From JACRCT01 sp049841135 (GTDB lineage Bacteria > Myxococcota > Myxococcia > Myxococcales > UBA5297), in the NCBI GenBank assembly GCA_049841135.1, contig JASGHK010000002.1, positions 806,001-870,000 of the forward strand: a stretch of 64,000 nt of DNA, given 5' to 3'. Every line of letters begins with the position of its first letter. The first letter of the stretch is position 1. The position numbers and the translations under genes are program-made. Below the pieces are notes generated by a model. That model was not told the origin of the DNA. It did not search any database and was given only the letters and a program-made list of their open reading frames with translations. Positions 40,355 to 49,098 of this stretch are shown here, piece by piece.

Positions 40355-41935
40355 CTAGGCGGGAGCGCTGCGGGAAGGCAGCCCGCGAACGGGCAGCGCC
40401 ACGGACCAGGCCCCCGTCGCCACGGCCAGCTTGCCGACCAAGGCCAGCGCCAGCGCCAGCGCGATCTGGGTCTGGACGAAGGCGAAGCCGAGGTCGCCGT
40501 AGACCAGGACGCAGGAGGAGAGCAGCGCACCCAGGCACCCCAACGCTGCGACGCGGTCGCGCGGATCCCGGGCGAAGCGCGCGACCCGCACCGCGAGGTA
40601 GAGCCCCACGACCCACGCAGTCCAGATCCCCACGAAGGCGAACAGGCCGGCGAAGAGCAGCAGCCCCAGCACCCCGTTGTGGGGCACCGCGGCGTAGAGC
40701 GCGAAGATCGAAGAGATGTCGGCGCCTCTGGAGTACTCGGTGTAGGTGTGTCCGAAGCCGCGCCCCAGCAGCGGGTCCTCGCGCATCGACATCGCCAGGT
40801 TCCAGTTCTCGATCTCCCGGTAGAGCGTGGAGCTGTCCGTCGTCCCGTCCCAGAGGCTCTGGAGGACGCGCACCGGGGCGAAGGCCTGGCTCGTCGAACC
40901 CCACCCCGCCGCGACGTAGACGGCCAACAGCGGCGCAGCGAGGGCCCCGGCGAGCGCCAGACCTCGCTTCCAGGCTCGCCGCGAAGGCACGGCGGCGAAC
41001 GCGGCGAAGACGCCGAAGGCGAGCATCACCCAGGCCAGGCGCCGGTTGTTCGCGACCATGCCCGCGAAGAGCGGCGGCAGCAACAGCAGGGCTTGAAGCA
41101 GCCGGCGGCGGTCGGCGTGCTCGGCGAGGTCCGCCAGGAGCAGCACGCAAGCCACGCTGAAGAGGACGGAGTCCCCGTGGTTGGTCGCGTAGATCATCTC
41201 CGGCGCAACGACGGGCCTGACGAAGAGCGCGATCCAGACGGCGAGCGCCGCGCGCACCAGAGCTGCGAACACGACGACGCGCCCCAGCAGCCGGTGGTCG
41301 GCGCGGCCGGCGAAGGCGAAGTTGAACACCCCGTAGAAGAGCCCGACGCGCACCAGCGGGCGCACGTGCAGGATGGCGATGTCGACGCTGCCACCGCGAG
41401 CGAGCCCACGGACGACCGCATAGGCCACACAGCCCAGGAAGAGGAGGACCGCATCGGGCACCACCCGCGCCGTCCGGGCTTCCATCGCGCGTTCCGGCGT
41501 CCGCTCCGCTGACGCCCTCCACCCCGTCCACCTCGTCCACCCCGTCCACTTCGTCCACCCCACCTGGCCCGCCCACCGCCCGTCCACCCGCGCCGCCTCG
41601 CCCCGCCGCCAGGCCCCGACCGCCAGCAGCGCCAGCAGCACCACCTCGAGCCCGCTGAGCTTCGCGCCAGGGACATGCAGCGAGGCGTCCAGGTTCTCGG
41701 CCAGCAAGTCGCCCAGAGCCACGAGCGGCGTGTGCCAGTGGCCGTCGGTGTCGCTGGAGACCTCCAGGGTGAGCACCGCCGCCAGGAGCGCCGCCGCCGT
41801 CCAGCGCAGCGGAGCCTTCCCCAGCGCCCACGCCCCGCCGGCCACCGCCACCGGCGCGACGGCGCCCGACAGCCCGCCCAGCACGGCCCCCGCCGCCGTC
41901 GCCGTCACCAGGAGCGCCAGCAGCAGCCCCGTCAT
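40355..41935 (-). CDS. O-antigen ligase/Wzy-type polymerase
   Basis: The protein has 526 residues with about eleven membrane helices. The C-terminal half has the large periplasmic loop and family motif region SSTLYREIENWNLAMSMRED, GRGFGHTYTEYSRG and VPHNGVLGLLLFAGL of PF04932-type ligases/polymerases. It should polymerise the EPS repeat units. Near residue 140 lies a Trp/Thr low-complexity run (GWTKWTGWTRWTGW) encoded by an 18-bp tandem repeat. The start overlaps the Wzz stop (ATGA). Confidence 0.85.
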   Translation of the reverse strand: MTGLLLALLVTATAAGAVLGGLSGAVAPVAVAGGAWALGKAPLRWTAAALLAAVLTLEVSSDTDGHWHTPLVALGDLLAENLDASLHVPGAKLSGLEVVLLALLAVGAWRRGEAARVDGRWAGQVGWTKWTGWTRWTGWRASAERTPERAMEARTARVVPDAVLLFLGCVAYAVVRGLARGGSVDIAILHVRPLVRVGLFYGVFNFAFAGRADHRLLGRVVVFAALVRAALAVWIALFVRPVVAPEMIYATNHGDSVLFSVACVLLLADLAEHADRRRLLQALLLLPPLFAGMVANNRRLAWVMLAFGVFAAFAAVPSRRAWKRGLALAGALAAPLLAVYVAAGWGSTSQAFAPVRVLQSLWDGTTDSSTLYREIENWNLAMSMREDPLLGRGFGHTYTEYSRGADISSIFALYAAVPHNGVLGLLLFAGLFAFVGIWTAWVVGLYLAVRVARFARDPRDRVAALGCLGALLSSCVLVYGDLGFAFVQTQIALALALALVGKLAVATGAWSVALPVRGLPSRSAPA

Positions 41936-43401
41936 CTCCGCAGCTCGCCCAGCACCCGAAGCCCCAGCCTCCGCTGAATCTGCCAGGGCTCCGCCAGCAC
42001 CCCCGAGCGCAGGTCGGCCACGAGCCCGGCGACGAAGGCCATGACCAGCGCCCCCAGCAGCCCGGCGACGAGCACCAGCGGCCTCTTGGGCTTGAGCGGT
42101 CCCACGGGCAGCTGCGCCGGCTGCGTCACGCTGTAGCGGTACTTGAACGCCGCCTTGGCCGTGTCCAGCTCCAGGCGCGCGCCGTCGGTGCGGTCGCGCA
42201 GGTTCCAGTACTTCACGTAGAGCGCCCGGAGCCGGCCGCGCTCGGTCTCCAAGCGGGGGTCCTCCGTCGACCGCGCCGGCGGAGGCTCGAAGGTGACCGC
42301 TCCGGCCGACGCAGCGCTGGCGCGCGCCAGGCTCTGCGCCGCGCTGCGCCGCCGGTCGACCTCGAGGATTTTCCGCTCCAGCTCCTGCCCCTCCCGGCGC
42401 AGCGACTCCACCTGCTCCGACGGCTGCTCCAGCGACCCCAGCGTCTGCCGCAGCGCCACCACGTCCGGGTGGAGCGACGAGTAGACCGCCAGCTTGGCGG
42501 CCAGCTGCTCCTGCAGCTCGGTCAGACGCCGGTGGCGGAACTCTTCGAGGTCCGAGACGGCACGCTGCTTCGCCGCGAGCTGCACCTGCAGCCGCGCGAG
42601 CTCGGCCTCGTCCTCGAGGCTGGGGCCGGCCCCCACGGGCTCCTGCGGCGCGGCCCGCCGGACCAGCCGCGTCGACCGCGGCGTCGTCTCCCGCTCCAGG
42701 GCGATCACCCGCGCGAGGCTCTGGTCTATCTCCCCCTGGACCGACCCGACGTGCGTCTCCAGCACCGAGACCGCGTCGCCGATGACGGCGACCTCCGAGG
42801 CCTGGCGGAGGTCGAGGAAGCTGCGCGTCACGGTGTCGGCCAGCCGGTAAGCGGTCTCGCGGTCCGGCCAGCGGACGGTGACGGAGACGACCCCGTTGCC
42901 CACCTCCACGAACACGTGCTTCTCCAGGCCTCGCGCCAGGTCCTGGGCCAGCTCGTCGCGGGTGCGGACCTTGCCGGTCAGCGTCTGGACCAGCGCGTCG
43001 CGCAGCCGGACGAACGGCGCGCGCTTCTCGAGGTAGTCGTCCACCAGGCCCGTGCGCTCGACAAGCGAGACCAGGTTGTCCCAACGCAGAATGGTCTCCC
43101 GCGCCGCGCGGGTCGGCGCGTCCAGCTCCTCCGGGCGCACGAACGCGGGGTTGGAGAGCGAGCCCATCACCTGGTTGCGCTGAGCCAGGACCTGGGTCTT
43201 CACCTCCCAGGTCTTGGGGAAGCCCCAGTCGAAGAAGGCGGTCAGCCCCAGCACCCCGACGACCGCCGCCGCCGCCAGCCACGGATGGCGGCGCGGGGCG
43301 CGCCAGGTGAAGCCGAGCCAGTCCCGCAGCAGGCCCCAGTCGAAGAGCCCCGGGTCCGCCAGGGGCGAGCGCTCGTCACTCGGGAAGGAAGAGTCGGACA
43401 T
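41932..43401 (-). CDS. Wzz/PCP-type chain-length determinant
   Basis: The protein has 489 residues. A first membrane helix (about 40-60) and a second near the C-terminus (about 440-465, VLVAGLLGALVMAFVAGLVA) enclose a long coiled-coil periplasmic part, as in Wzz/polysaccharide co-polymerases. The proline-rich motif before helix 2 is present (PAQLPVGPLKPKRP). There is no C-terminal kinase domain. It would set polymer length with the Wzy-like protein encoded next. The role matches EpsV of M. xanthus. Confidence 0.88.
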   Translation of the reverse strand: MSDSSFPSDERSPLADPGLFDWGLLRDWLGFTWRAPRRHPWLAAAAVVGVLGLTAFFDWGFPKTWEVKTQVLAQRNQVMGSLSNPAFVRPEELDAPTRAARETILRWDNLVSLVERTGLVDDYLEKRAPFVRLRDALVQTLTGKVRTRDELAQDLARGLEKHVFVEVGNGVVSVTVRWPDRETAYRLADTVTRSFLDLRQASEVAVIGDAVSVLETHVGSVQGEIDQSLARVIALERETTPRSTRLVRRAAPQEPVGAGPSLEDEAELARLQVQLAAKQRAVSDLEEFRHRRLTELQEQLAAKLAVYSSLHPDVVALRQTLGSLEQPSEQVESLRREGQELERKILEVDRRRSAAQSLARASAASAGAVTFEPPPARSTEDPRLETERGRLRALYVKYWNLRDRTDGARLELDTAKAAFKYRYSVTQPAQLPVGPLKPKRPLVLVAGLLGALVMAFVAGLVADLRSGVLAEPWQIQRRLGLRVLGELRR

Positions 43402-43555
43402 GGAGCCTCGTGAGCATCAGGAGGTAGAGGGCCGCGAAGGCCGCGACGACCAGCAGCGTGCGCCGCAGCCCCCGGCGGGCGTCGGGATCCACCGCGAAGA
43501 CCGCCGGGACGATGGCGGTCGCCGCGATGAGCGAGAGCAGCAGGGCGTTGTTCAC
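43376..43555 (-). CDS. very small membrane protein in the EPS operon
   Basis: The protein has 59 residues with two predicted membrane helices (about 4-22 and 34-51) joined by a basic loop (DPDARRGLRRT). The GTG start overlaps the GH9 stop (GTGA), and its end overlaps the Wzz start by 26 bp. Both overlaps and the membrane-protein composition argue that it is real. The function is unknown. Confidence 0.65.
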   Translation of the reverse strand: MNNALLLSLIAATAIVPAVFAVDPDARRGLRRTLLVVAAFAALYLLMLTRLHVRLFLPE

Positions 43556-45276
43556 CGGGCGCCCTCCCGGGAGAGCGCCTGCGCCAGGTACAGGCCGTAG
43601 AGCGCCGCCGCCTGGAAGTTCACGGCGATCTCGTTGGTCGACCAGCTGTCGTTGTCGGTGTAGCGCGCGTCGACCGGCGTCTCGGACCCGCGCGGGCGCT
43701 TCGGGTCGCCCCAGTAGCCGAAGGACGGCGGGCGCGCGTCCGGCCACGAGCGGTCGTTGGCGTCGGGCTTCTCGCTCGGACCTCCCGCGACCATGCCCGG
43801 GAAGTTGCGCGGAGCGGCGCCCAGCGCCTGCAGCCAGTGGTGGAAGCCGTGGCGCATGCCGTGCTCGACGCCCGGCAGCCCGCTCACGTAGCAGAAGTGG
43901 AGCGAGTTGCGGCCGAGCGCGTAGTGCACGTTGGCCAGCGCCTGCCGGCAGTCGGCGCTGTGCCTGGGCCCCGCCAGGCACAGCGGAGCCTCGAACGTCC
44001 CGGTGCGGTGGAAGCTGTTGCTCAGCGAGCCCCAGTAGTAGTAGCTCGCCCACTCGAACGGGTGGCGGGCCCCGTCGGCGTTGGCCTGGTCGGCCAGGGC
44101 GCGCAGCCGAGCGCGGATCGCGCGCTTGCGCCCGGGGTCGCCCGCCTTGGCTCGCAGGTACAGCCGCGCCGCGAAGCCGTTGACCTGGTGGTAGTCGGGG
44201 ATGAACGTCAGCTCCACGTAGCTGCGCTCGAACTCCTCCCGGAACCGCGCCTCGCCCGTCGCCAGGAGCAGGCCGGCGGCGGCGTACATCGTCACGTGGC
44301 GCAGGACGCCCTGGTCCCCGTCGCGCCGATAGTTGGGGCAGGTCGGCCCGTCGGTGCTCTCCCCGGGATGGGCCTGGAGGTAGCCCCAACCATCGCGCGC
44401 GGCCTGCAGGCAGCGCTGGGCGAAGACGGGATCGATGGGCCGGAACACCGCCGAGGCGTAGGCCAGCGTGCCCACCGCGCGCGCCGTCGCCAACGTCCCC
44501 ACCTCGCCCTGCCGGTAGCGCGGCACGCTCTGCGGCGTGACTGTGCCGTAGGGCGCATACCGCTCCTGGCAGGTCGTGTTGCGGAATCCCCCGGTCCTCG
44601 GCTCCTGCACCGAGAGCAGCCACTCCAGGCCCCAGCGCGCCTCGTCGAGCAGGTCGGGGACGCCGTTGCCCGACTCGGGGATGTTGGTGTCGTCGGCGGA
44701 GGGGGCGAAGTCGCTGAACGCCTCGAGCATCCAGAACAGCGCCGCTGTGGTCGAGGCGTTGTAGAGGGTCAGGTCGCCGGCGTCGTGCCAGCCCTTCACG
44801 ACTCCGGGGGGCGCGCGGTCGGCGTCGCTGGGGTGCGTCCACGGCCCTTCTGCATGTCGAGGGTCAATCGCGGTGAAGGCGCGCTGGAAGTAGAAGGCGC
44901 GCTGCACCGCGCGCACCGCGGGGTCGAAGACGCGGGTCCCGATCGAGAACGGGTGGCTCGAGAGCCCGTTGTCGGCCTCGATGCGGTACCGCCCCGGGCG
45001 GCGCAGCGCGCTGAAGTCGCCGATCCACACCCGCGCCGCCGGCCCGAGCACCTCGCTCTCGACCCGGCGGATCGGCAGCTTCCCGCGGTAGGCCACCTCG
45101 CCGCGCTCGAGCGAGACGACCCGGAAGGACGTGAAGGGCCGGGGCGAGGTGAACTGCTTGTCCATGGCCGGCCCGTAGCCGACCTGCGAGGCCGCGAGCA
45201 TGGGGCGCGCGTCCTCCTCGACGCCAGCCGGCGCGCCGAGGACCGCCGCGAGGAGCGCCAGCGCCGCGCTCACCAT
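43552..45276 (-). CDS. glycoside hydrolase family 9 (endoglucanase-like), exported
   Basis: The protein has 574 residues. A short signal peptide (MVSAALALLAAVLGAPAG) precedes an N-terminal Ig-like cellulase domain (about 25-110) and a GH9 (alpha/alpha)6 barrel with VVKGWHDAGDLTLYN (the two catalytic Asp), SYYYWGSLSN, and the C-terminal NDSWSTNEIAVNFQAA carrying the acid Glu. It would trim or cut a beta-1,4-glucan-like polymer in the periplasm. An endoglucanase (EpsB) is also part of the M. xanthus eps region. The start overlaps the GT4 stop. Confidence 0.87.
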   Translation of the reverse strand: MVSAALALLAAVLGAPAGVEEDARPMLAASQVGYGPAMDKQFTSPRPFTSFRVVSLERGEVAYRGKLPIRRVESEVLGPAARVWIGDFSALRRPGRYRIEADNGLSSHPFSIGTRVFDPAVRAVQRAFYFQRAFTAIDPRHAEGPWTHPSDADRAPPGVVKGWHDAGDLTLYNASTTAALFWMLEAFSDFAPSADDTNIPESGNGVPDLLDEARWGLEWLLSVQEPRTGGFRNTTCQERYAPYGTVTPQSVPRYRQGEVGTLATARAVGTLAYASAVFRPIDPVFAQRCLQAARDGWGYLQAHPGESTDGPTCPNYRRDGDQGVLRHVTMYAAAGLLLATGEARFREEFERSYVELTFIPDYHQVNGFAARLYLRAKAGDPGRKRAIRARLRALADQANADGARHPFEWASYYYWGSLSNSFHRTGTFEAPLCLAGPRHSADCRQALANVHYALGRNSLHFCYVSGLPGVEHGMRHGFHHWLQALGAAPRNFPGMVAGGPSEKPDANDRSWPDARPPSFGYWGDPKRPRGSETPVDARYTDNDSWSTNEIAVNFQAAALYGLYLAQALSREGAR

Positions 45277-46550
45277 TCCAGGACCTCCCGGAAGAACGCC
45301 TCCAGCCGCTGGGCCGACGCATCCCACGAGTAGAGGCGGCCGACCTTCTCCCGCGCCGCCTGCCCCAGCCGTTCGGCGAGGCCCGGCTCGTCGAGCAACC
45401 GGCCGATGGCCGCCGCGAAGCCCGCGGGATCGTCGGCGAGGAGCAGGTCCTCGCCGCTCGTCACCTCCAGGCCCTCCGCGCCCAGCGACGTCGAGACCAC
45501 CGCCTTGCCCATGGCCATGGCCTCCAGGATCTTCAGCCGCGTGCCGCCGCCCAGCCGCAGCGGCGCGACGACCACGCCCGCCCGCGCGAGCACGGGGCGC
45601 AGGTCGTCGGCGAAGCCCGCCACCCGGACGCCGGAGCCGTCGAGCGCCTGCACCTCGGCGGGAGCCCGCGCCCCGACGATCTCCAGCCGCAGGCCCGGGT
45701 GCGACCTGGCCAGCCGCGGCCACACCTCGCGGTGGAAGAAGAGGATCGCGTCGACGTTCGGGTAGTAGCCCAGCGCCCCGAAGAAGAGCAGCGTCCGCGG
45801 CTCGCGGGGCGGGTCGTCGGGCTGGGGGCGCAGGCGCTCGACGTCCACGGCGTTGGGCACCACCGCCAGCCGCGCCGCGGGCCACTCCGCGCGAACGCGC
45901 TCGGCGTCGCGCGCCGAGGTCACGGTGAGGCCGTCGCAGCGGCGCCAGGCCGCGAGCTCCTCGCGCCGGAGCTTGCGCCAGTTGGCGGCGTGGTACAGCC
46001 GCCGAGCCAGGCGCCCTTCCCCGCTGGCGACCTGGCGCAGCACGTCGAACTCCACGTTGTGCTCGTCGACGATCAGCCGGGGGAAGCCGCCGCGCTCCGG
46101 CAGGCGGTAATGCGCCAGGAACGGCGACTCGAGGTTCACCACGTCGAACTCGCCTGCGCCGAGCACCCGGTCGAGCGCCGCCTGGAGCGCCGGGACCGAG
46201 TAGAGCCTTCGCTCGTACGTGCCCAGCGACACCAGCGAGCGCACCTGCTGGAGCCGCTTGGCCGGGCCCTGGGCGGGGCCGCGGCGCACCAGCGTCACCT
46301 CGCGGCAGTACTCGCCCATCGCGCGGGCGACCGGCGCGGAGTCCACCGCCGGATCCACCAGGGTGATGGCGCTCAGGTCGTGGCGGCGGGCGAGCGCGGT
46401 CATCAGGCCGTGCATCCGCGCCTGGGCGCCGTAGCGCGGCGGGCTGGGAGGCTCGTGGGAGACGTAGAGCAGCCGCAGCCGCTCCCGACCCGAAGGAACG
46501 GGAGCGCGGCCAGCACGAGCGGAGCGAAGAGCAGCGTTGGTTTCAGCCAA
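45270..46550 (-). CDS. glycosyltransferase family 4
   Basis: The protein has 426 residues. GT-B fold: N-terminal LRLLYVSHEPPSPPRYGAQA, VDEHNVEFDV, then the donor domain with RTLLFFGALGYYPNVDAILF and GGGTRLKILEAMAMGKAVV (the EX7E region). It is a retaining GT that probably adds a sugar to the EPS lipid-linked unit on the cytoplasmic face. The only start giving the full N-terminus is TTG at 46550, with GAGG six bases upstream, overlapping the flippase stop. A shorter start cannot be excluded. Confidence 0.87.
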   Translation of the reverse strand: MAETNAALRSARAGRAPVPSGRERLRLLYVSHEPPSPPRYGAQARMHGLMTALARRHDLSAITLVDPAVDSAPVARAMGEYCREVTLVRRGPAQGPAKRLQQVRSLVSLGTYERRLYSVPALQAALDRVLGAGEFDVVNLESPFLAHYRLPERGGFPRLIVDEHNVEFDVLRQVASGEGRLARRLYHAANWRKLRREELAAWRRCDGLTVTSARDAERVRAEWPAARLAVVPNAVDVERLRPQPDDPPREPRTLLFFGALGYYPNVDAILFFHREVWPRLARSHPGLRLEIVGARAPAEVQALDGSGVRVAGFADDLRPVLARAGVVVAPLRLGGGTRLKILEAMAMGKAVVSTSLGAEGLEVTSGEDLLLADDPAGFAAAIGRLLDEPGLAERLGQAAREKVGRLYSWDASAQRLEAFFREVLEW

Positions 46551-48048
46551 GGGAAGCCTCGTTCATGGAGTTCTCTGGACCGCGCCGGCGCAGCGAAGCG
46601 CGCAGCACCTCGACGTCCTCCCGGCGCACCAGCCCCAGCAGCGCCGACAGCGCCGCGAAGGCGACGAGCGTCGCGGGGATCTGGAAGGCGGGATGCGCGC
46701 GCAGCGGCAGCCACCCGGCGGCGAGGGCCCCCGCGCCCGCCGCCACCGCGCGCCCGAGCTCGCCGAGCAGCCCTGCGCCGCGCGTGCCGGCGGGGACGAT
46801 GAGCAGCGCCGCGGCGAGCATCACCCCCTCGCTCGCGCCGAAGGCGATGACCACCCCCAGCCCGCCGTTGCCCCAGCGCGCCTCGCAGACGGGGACGAGC
46901 AGCCAGCAGAGCGCCGTGCTGAGCGCGACGTTGAGGAGCTTGGCCAGGGCCAGGCGCCGGCTCCTGCGCGCCGCCATGATCACGGTGGCCAGGAGCATGT
47001 CGACGAAGAAGAGCAGCAGCACGGGCGCGAAGGCGCGCAGGATGTCGGCGCTGGGCGCGTAGGCCGGCCCGAAGACGACCCGCACCGCGAGGCCGGCGAA
47101 GAGGAAGGTCCCCAGCGCGCCGAACGCGCCGATCGCCACGAGCGGGCGCAGCACCCGCCGCAGCACCTGGGTGAGCCGCGCGGGATCGTCGATGGCCCGG
47201 GACAGCGCCGGATACGAGGCCGCGCCCAGGATAGCCGCCGGCGTGAGCAGCGCCCCCATGAAGTTGCGGGCAGCGGCGTAGCGCCCCATGGAGACCGGCG
47301 AGACGAGCTTGGAGAGCACCACGGCGTCCAGGTAGGGCTGGGCGGCCACCAGCACCGCCATCGTCAGGACCGGGGCGCCCTCCGTCGCCAGCTCCCGAAG
47401 CGTTCCGCGATCCACGCTCGGCCGCGCGAGCCCCAGACGGCGCCCCAGCCAGAGGGCCACGGCGAACGCCCCGACCCCCGCGAGCCCTTGCGCGAGCAGC
47501 ACGTCGACGAGGCCTCCCCCGACCGCGAGCGCGAGCCCGATGAGCGCGACCGAGAGCCCCTTGGCCGCCACCGTCACGGTCGCCTCGTAGTCCATGCGCT
47601 CCCGGCCGCGGAAGGCCAGGCCCCAGGCCTGCGCCAGGGACAGCGGCAGCGCGAGCGCCACCGCGAGCACGGCCAGGCCGCGGGTGCGCGCGTCGTAGCC
47701 CAGCAGCGCCGCGGCCGCGGCGGTCACCAGGCACATCGCGACCGACAGCGCCACCCGCGAGGCCGCCGCGGCGCCCAGGAGCGCCGGAGCCCGCTCGGGC
47801 CGGCCGGCCAGCTCGCGCACCACGCTGGCGCTCTGCCCCCACTCGACGACGACGTAGGCGAAGGCCGCCATCGACGAGACGACGAAGAACAGGCCGAACT
47901 CGGCCGCGCCCAGGCCGCGGCCCAGCAGCGAGCTGGCGACGACCGCCAGCACGGTGGAGATGGCCTGCCCGGCCGCGAGCGACAGGGCGTTGCGCGCGAT
48001 GGCGCCGTCCTGGCGCGCGCCGGGTCCGGCCGATTCGACAATCCCCAT
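46543..48048 (-). CDS. Wzx-type polysaccharide flippase
   Basis: The protein has 501 residues with about twelve to fourteen membrane helices, MATE/MVF-like (ARNALSLAAGQAISTVLAVV, LLGRGLGAAEFGLFFVVSSM, GRYAAARNFMGALLTPAAIL). It would move the lipid-linked repeat unit across the inner membrane. ATG 48048 was chosen: GAGGG seven bases upstream and five bases after the stop of the WecG-type gene. An ATG at 48081 would overlap that gene by 29 bp. Confidence 0.88.
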   Translation of the reverse strand: MGIVESAGPGARQDGAIARNALSLAAGQAISTVLAVVASSLLGRGLGAAEFGLFFVVSSMAAFAYVVVEWGQSASVVRELAGRPERAPALLGAAAASRVALSVAMCLVTAAAAALLGYDARTRGLAVLAVALALPLSLAQAWGLAFRGRERMDYEATVTVAAKGLSVALIGLALAVGGGLVDVLLAQGLAGVGAFAVALWLGRRLGLARPSVDRGTLRELATEGAPVLTMAVLVAAQPYLDAVVLSKLVSPVSMGRYAAARNFMGALLTPAAILGAASYPALSRAIDDPARLTQVLRRVLRPLVAIGAFGALGTFLFAGLAVRVVFGPAYAPSADILRAFAPVLLLFFVDMLLATVIMAARRSRRLALAKLLNVALSTALCWLLVPVCEARWGNGGLGVVIAFGASEGVMLAAALLIVPAGTRGAGLLGELGRAVAAGAGALAAGWLPLRAHPAFQIPATLVAFAALSALLGLVRREDVEVLRASLRRRGPENSMNEASLG

Positions 48049-48052
48049 CGCG

Positions 48053-48928
48053 CTAGTCCCTCGGCTCCGCGCGGGCTCCATCCGCGCCCAGAAGGGAGCC
48101 CGACTCGAAGCGCTCGGCCGGTCGGGCCAATGGAGGCTGACAATCGCGCAGGCGCCGGAACCGCGGCACCCGCCGGGTCTGCCAGAGCGCGGCCAGCACT
48201 GCGGGGTCGTCGACGAGGTAGCGCCGCCACAGCCGCCGCGGCTCCTGGCCCAGGCGGTAGAGCCACTCGAGGCCCGCTCGCGAGACCCACCGCGGCGCCC
48301 GCCGCACGCGCCCGGCGAGGAAGTCGAGCGCCGCGCCGATCGCCAGCCCGACCGCGGGCGCCAGCTGCTCCGAGTGGCGGTGCAGCCAGAGCTCCTGCTT
48401 GGGAGAGCCGAGCGCGACGAGCAGCAGGTCCGGCCGGGCGCGACGGATCCGCTCCACGGCCTGCTCGCTCTCGTCGCCCTGGGCGCCGGGCTCCGCCGCG
48501 ACGCGAGGCGAGTCGAACCCGGCGATGCGGACCCCGGTCAACGCGTGGAGCCGATGGGCGGCCGCCTGCGCGACGCCGGGAGCTCCCCCACACAGGTACA
48601 TCGACCAGCCGCGGCGGACCGCGCGGCGCGCCAGCGGCACCACCAGATCGGCCCCGCTCACGCGCTGCGGCAGCGGGGTGCCCAGCAGCCGCGAAGCCCA
48701 GACGAGGGGCATCCCGTCCGCCAGCGAGAGGCTCGCCGCGCGATAGGCGTGCTGGAAGTGCCGGTCGCGCCCGGCGCGCACCAGATGGTCCGAGTTCGGG
48801 GTCACCACGTAGCCGCCGCGGCCGGCCTCGACGAGCCGCTCGATGGCATCAAGCGCCCGGTCGAAGTCCACCACGTCGATCCACAGCCGCCCCAGCCGCG
48901 CCTGCTTCCACTGCGCCGTATCGCCCAC
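48053..48928 (-). CDS. WecG/TagA/CpsF-family glycosyltransferase (GT26)
   Basis: The protein has 291 residues. Family motifs are YVVTPNSDHLV, LADGMPLVWASRLLG, RVSGADLV, MYLCGG and LGSPKQELWLHRH. It adds a second sugar to an undecaprenyl-linked primer. It is the first gene of the minus-strand EPS operon; M. xanthus EpsA belongs to the same family. The GTG at 48928 has a G-rich ribosome-binding site, and the upstream in-frame residues look non-coding. Confidence 0.88.
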   Translation of the reverse strand: MGDTAQWKQARLGRLWIDVVDFDRALDAIERLVEAGRGGYVVTPNSDHLVRAGRDRHFQHAYRAASLSLADGMPLVWASRLLGTPLPQRVSGADLVVPLARRAVRRGWSMYLCGGAPGVAQAAAHRLHALTGVRIAGFDSPRVAAEPGAQGDESEQAVERIRRARPDLLLVALGSPKQELWLHRHSEQLAPAVGLAIGAALDFLAGRVRRAPRWVSRAGLEWLYRLGQEPRRLWRRYLVDDPAVLAALWQTRRVPRFRRLRDCQPPLARPAERFESGSLLGADGARAEPRD

Positions 48929-49098
48929 GCCCGATCCCCCCGCGGTGTCCGGACTGCGCGACCAAGGTGCAGGCCGGGCGCTCGTCCGCGCGAGCCCCAA
49001 AAGGAAAAGCGCACGCTCGCTGGCCCTGCGTGGAAGCGTGCGCATGGTTCCGGCCGGAACTCGACTCCAGGAGAGATGCGCGTGGTGGGGGATGGACG

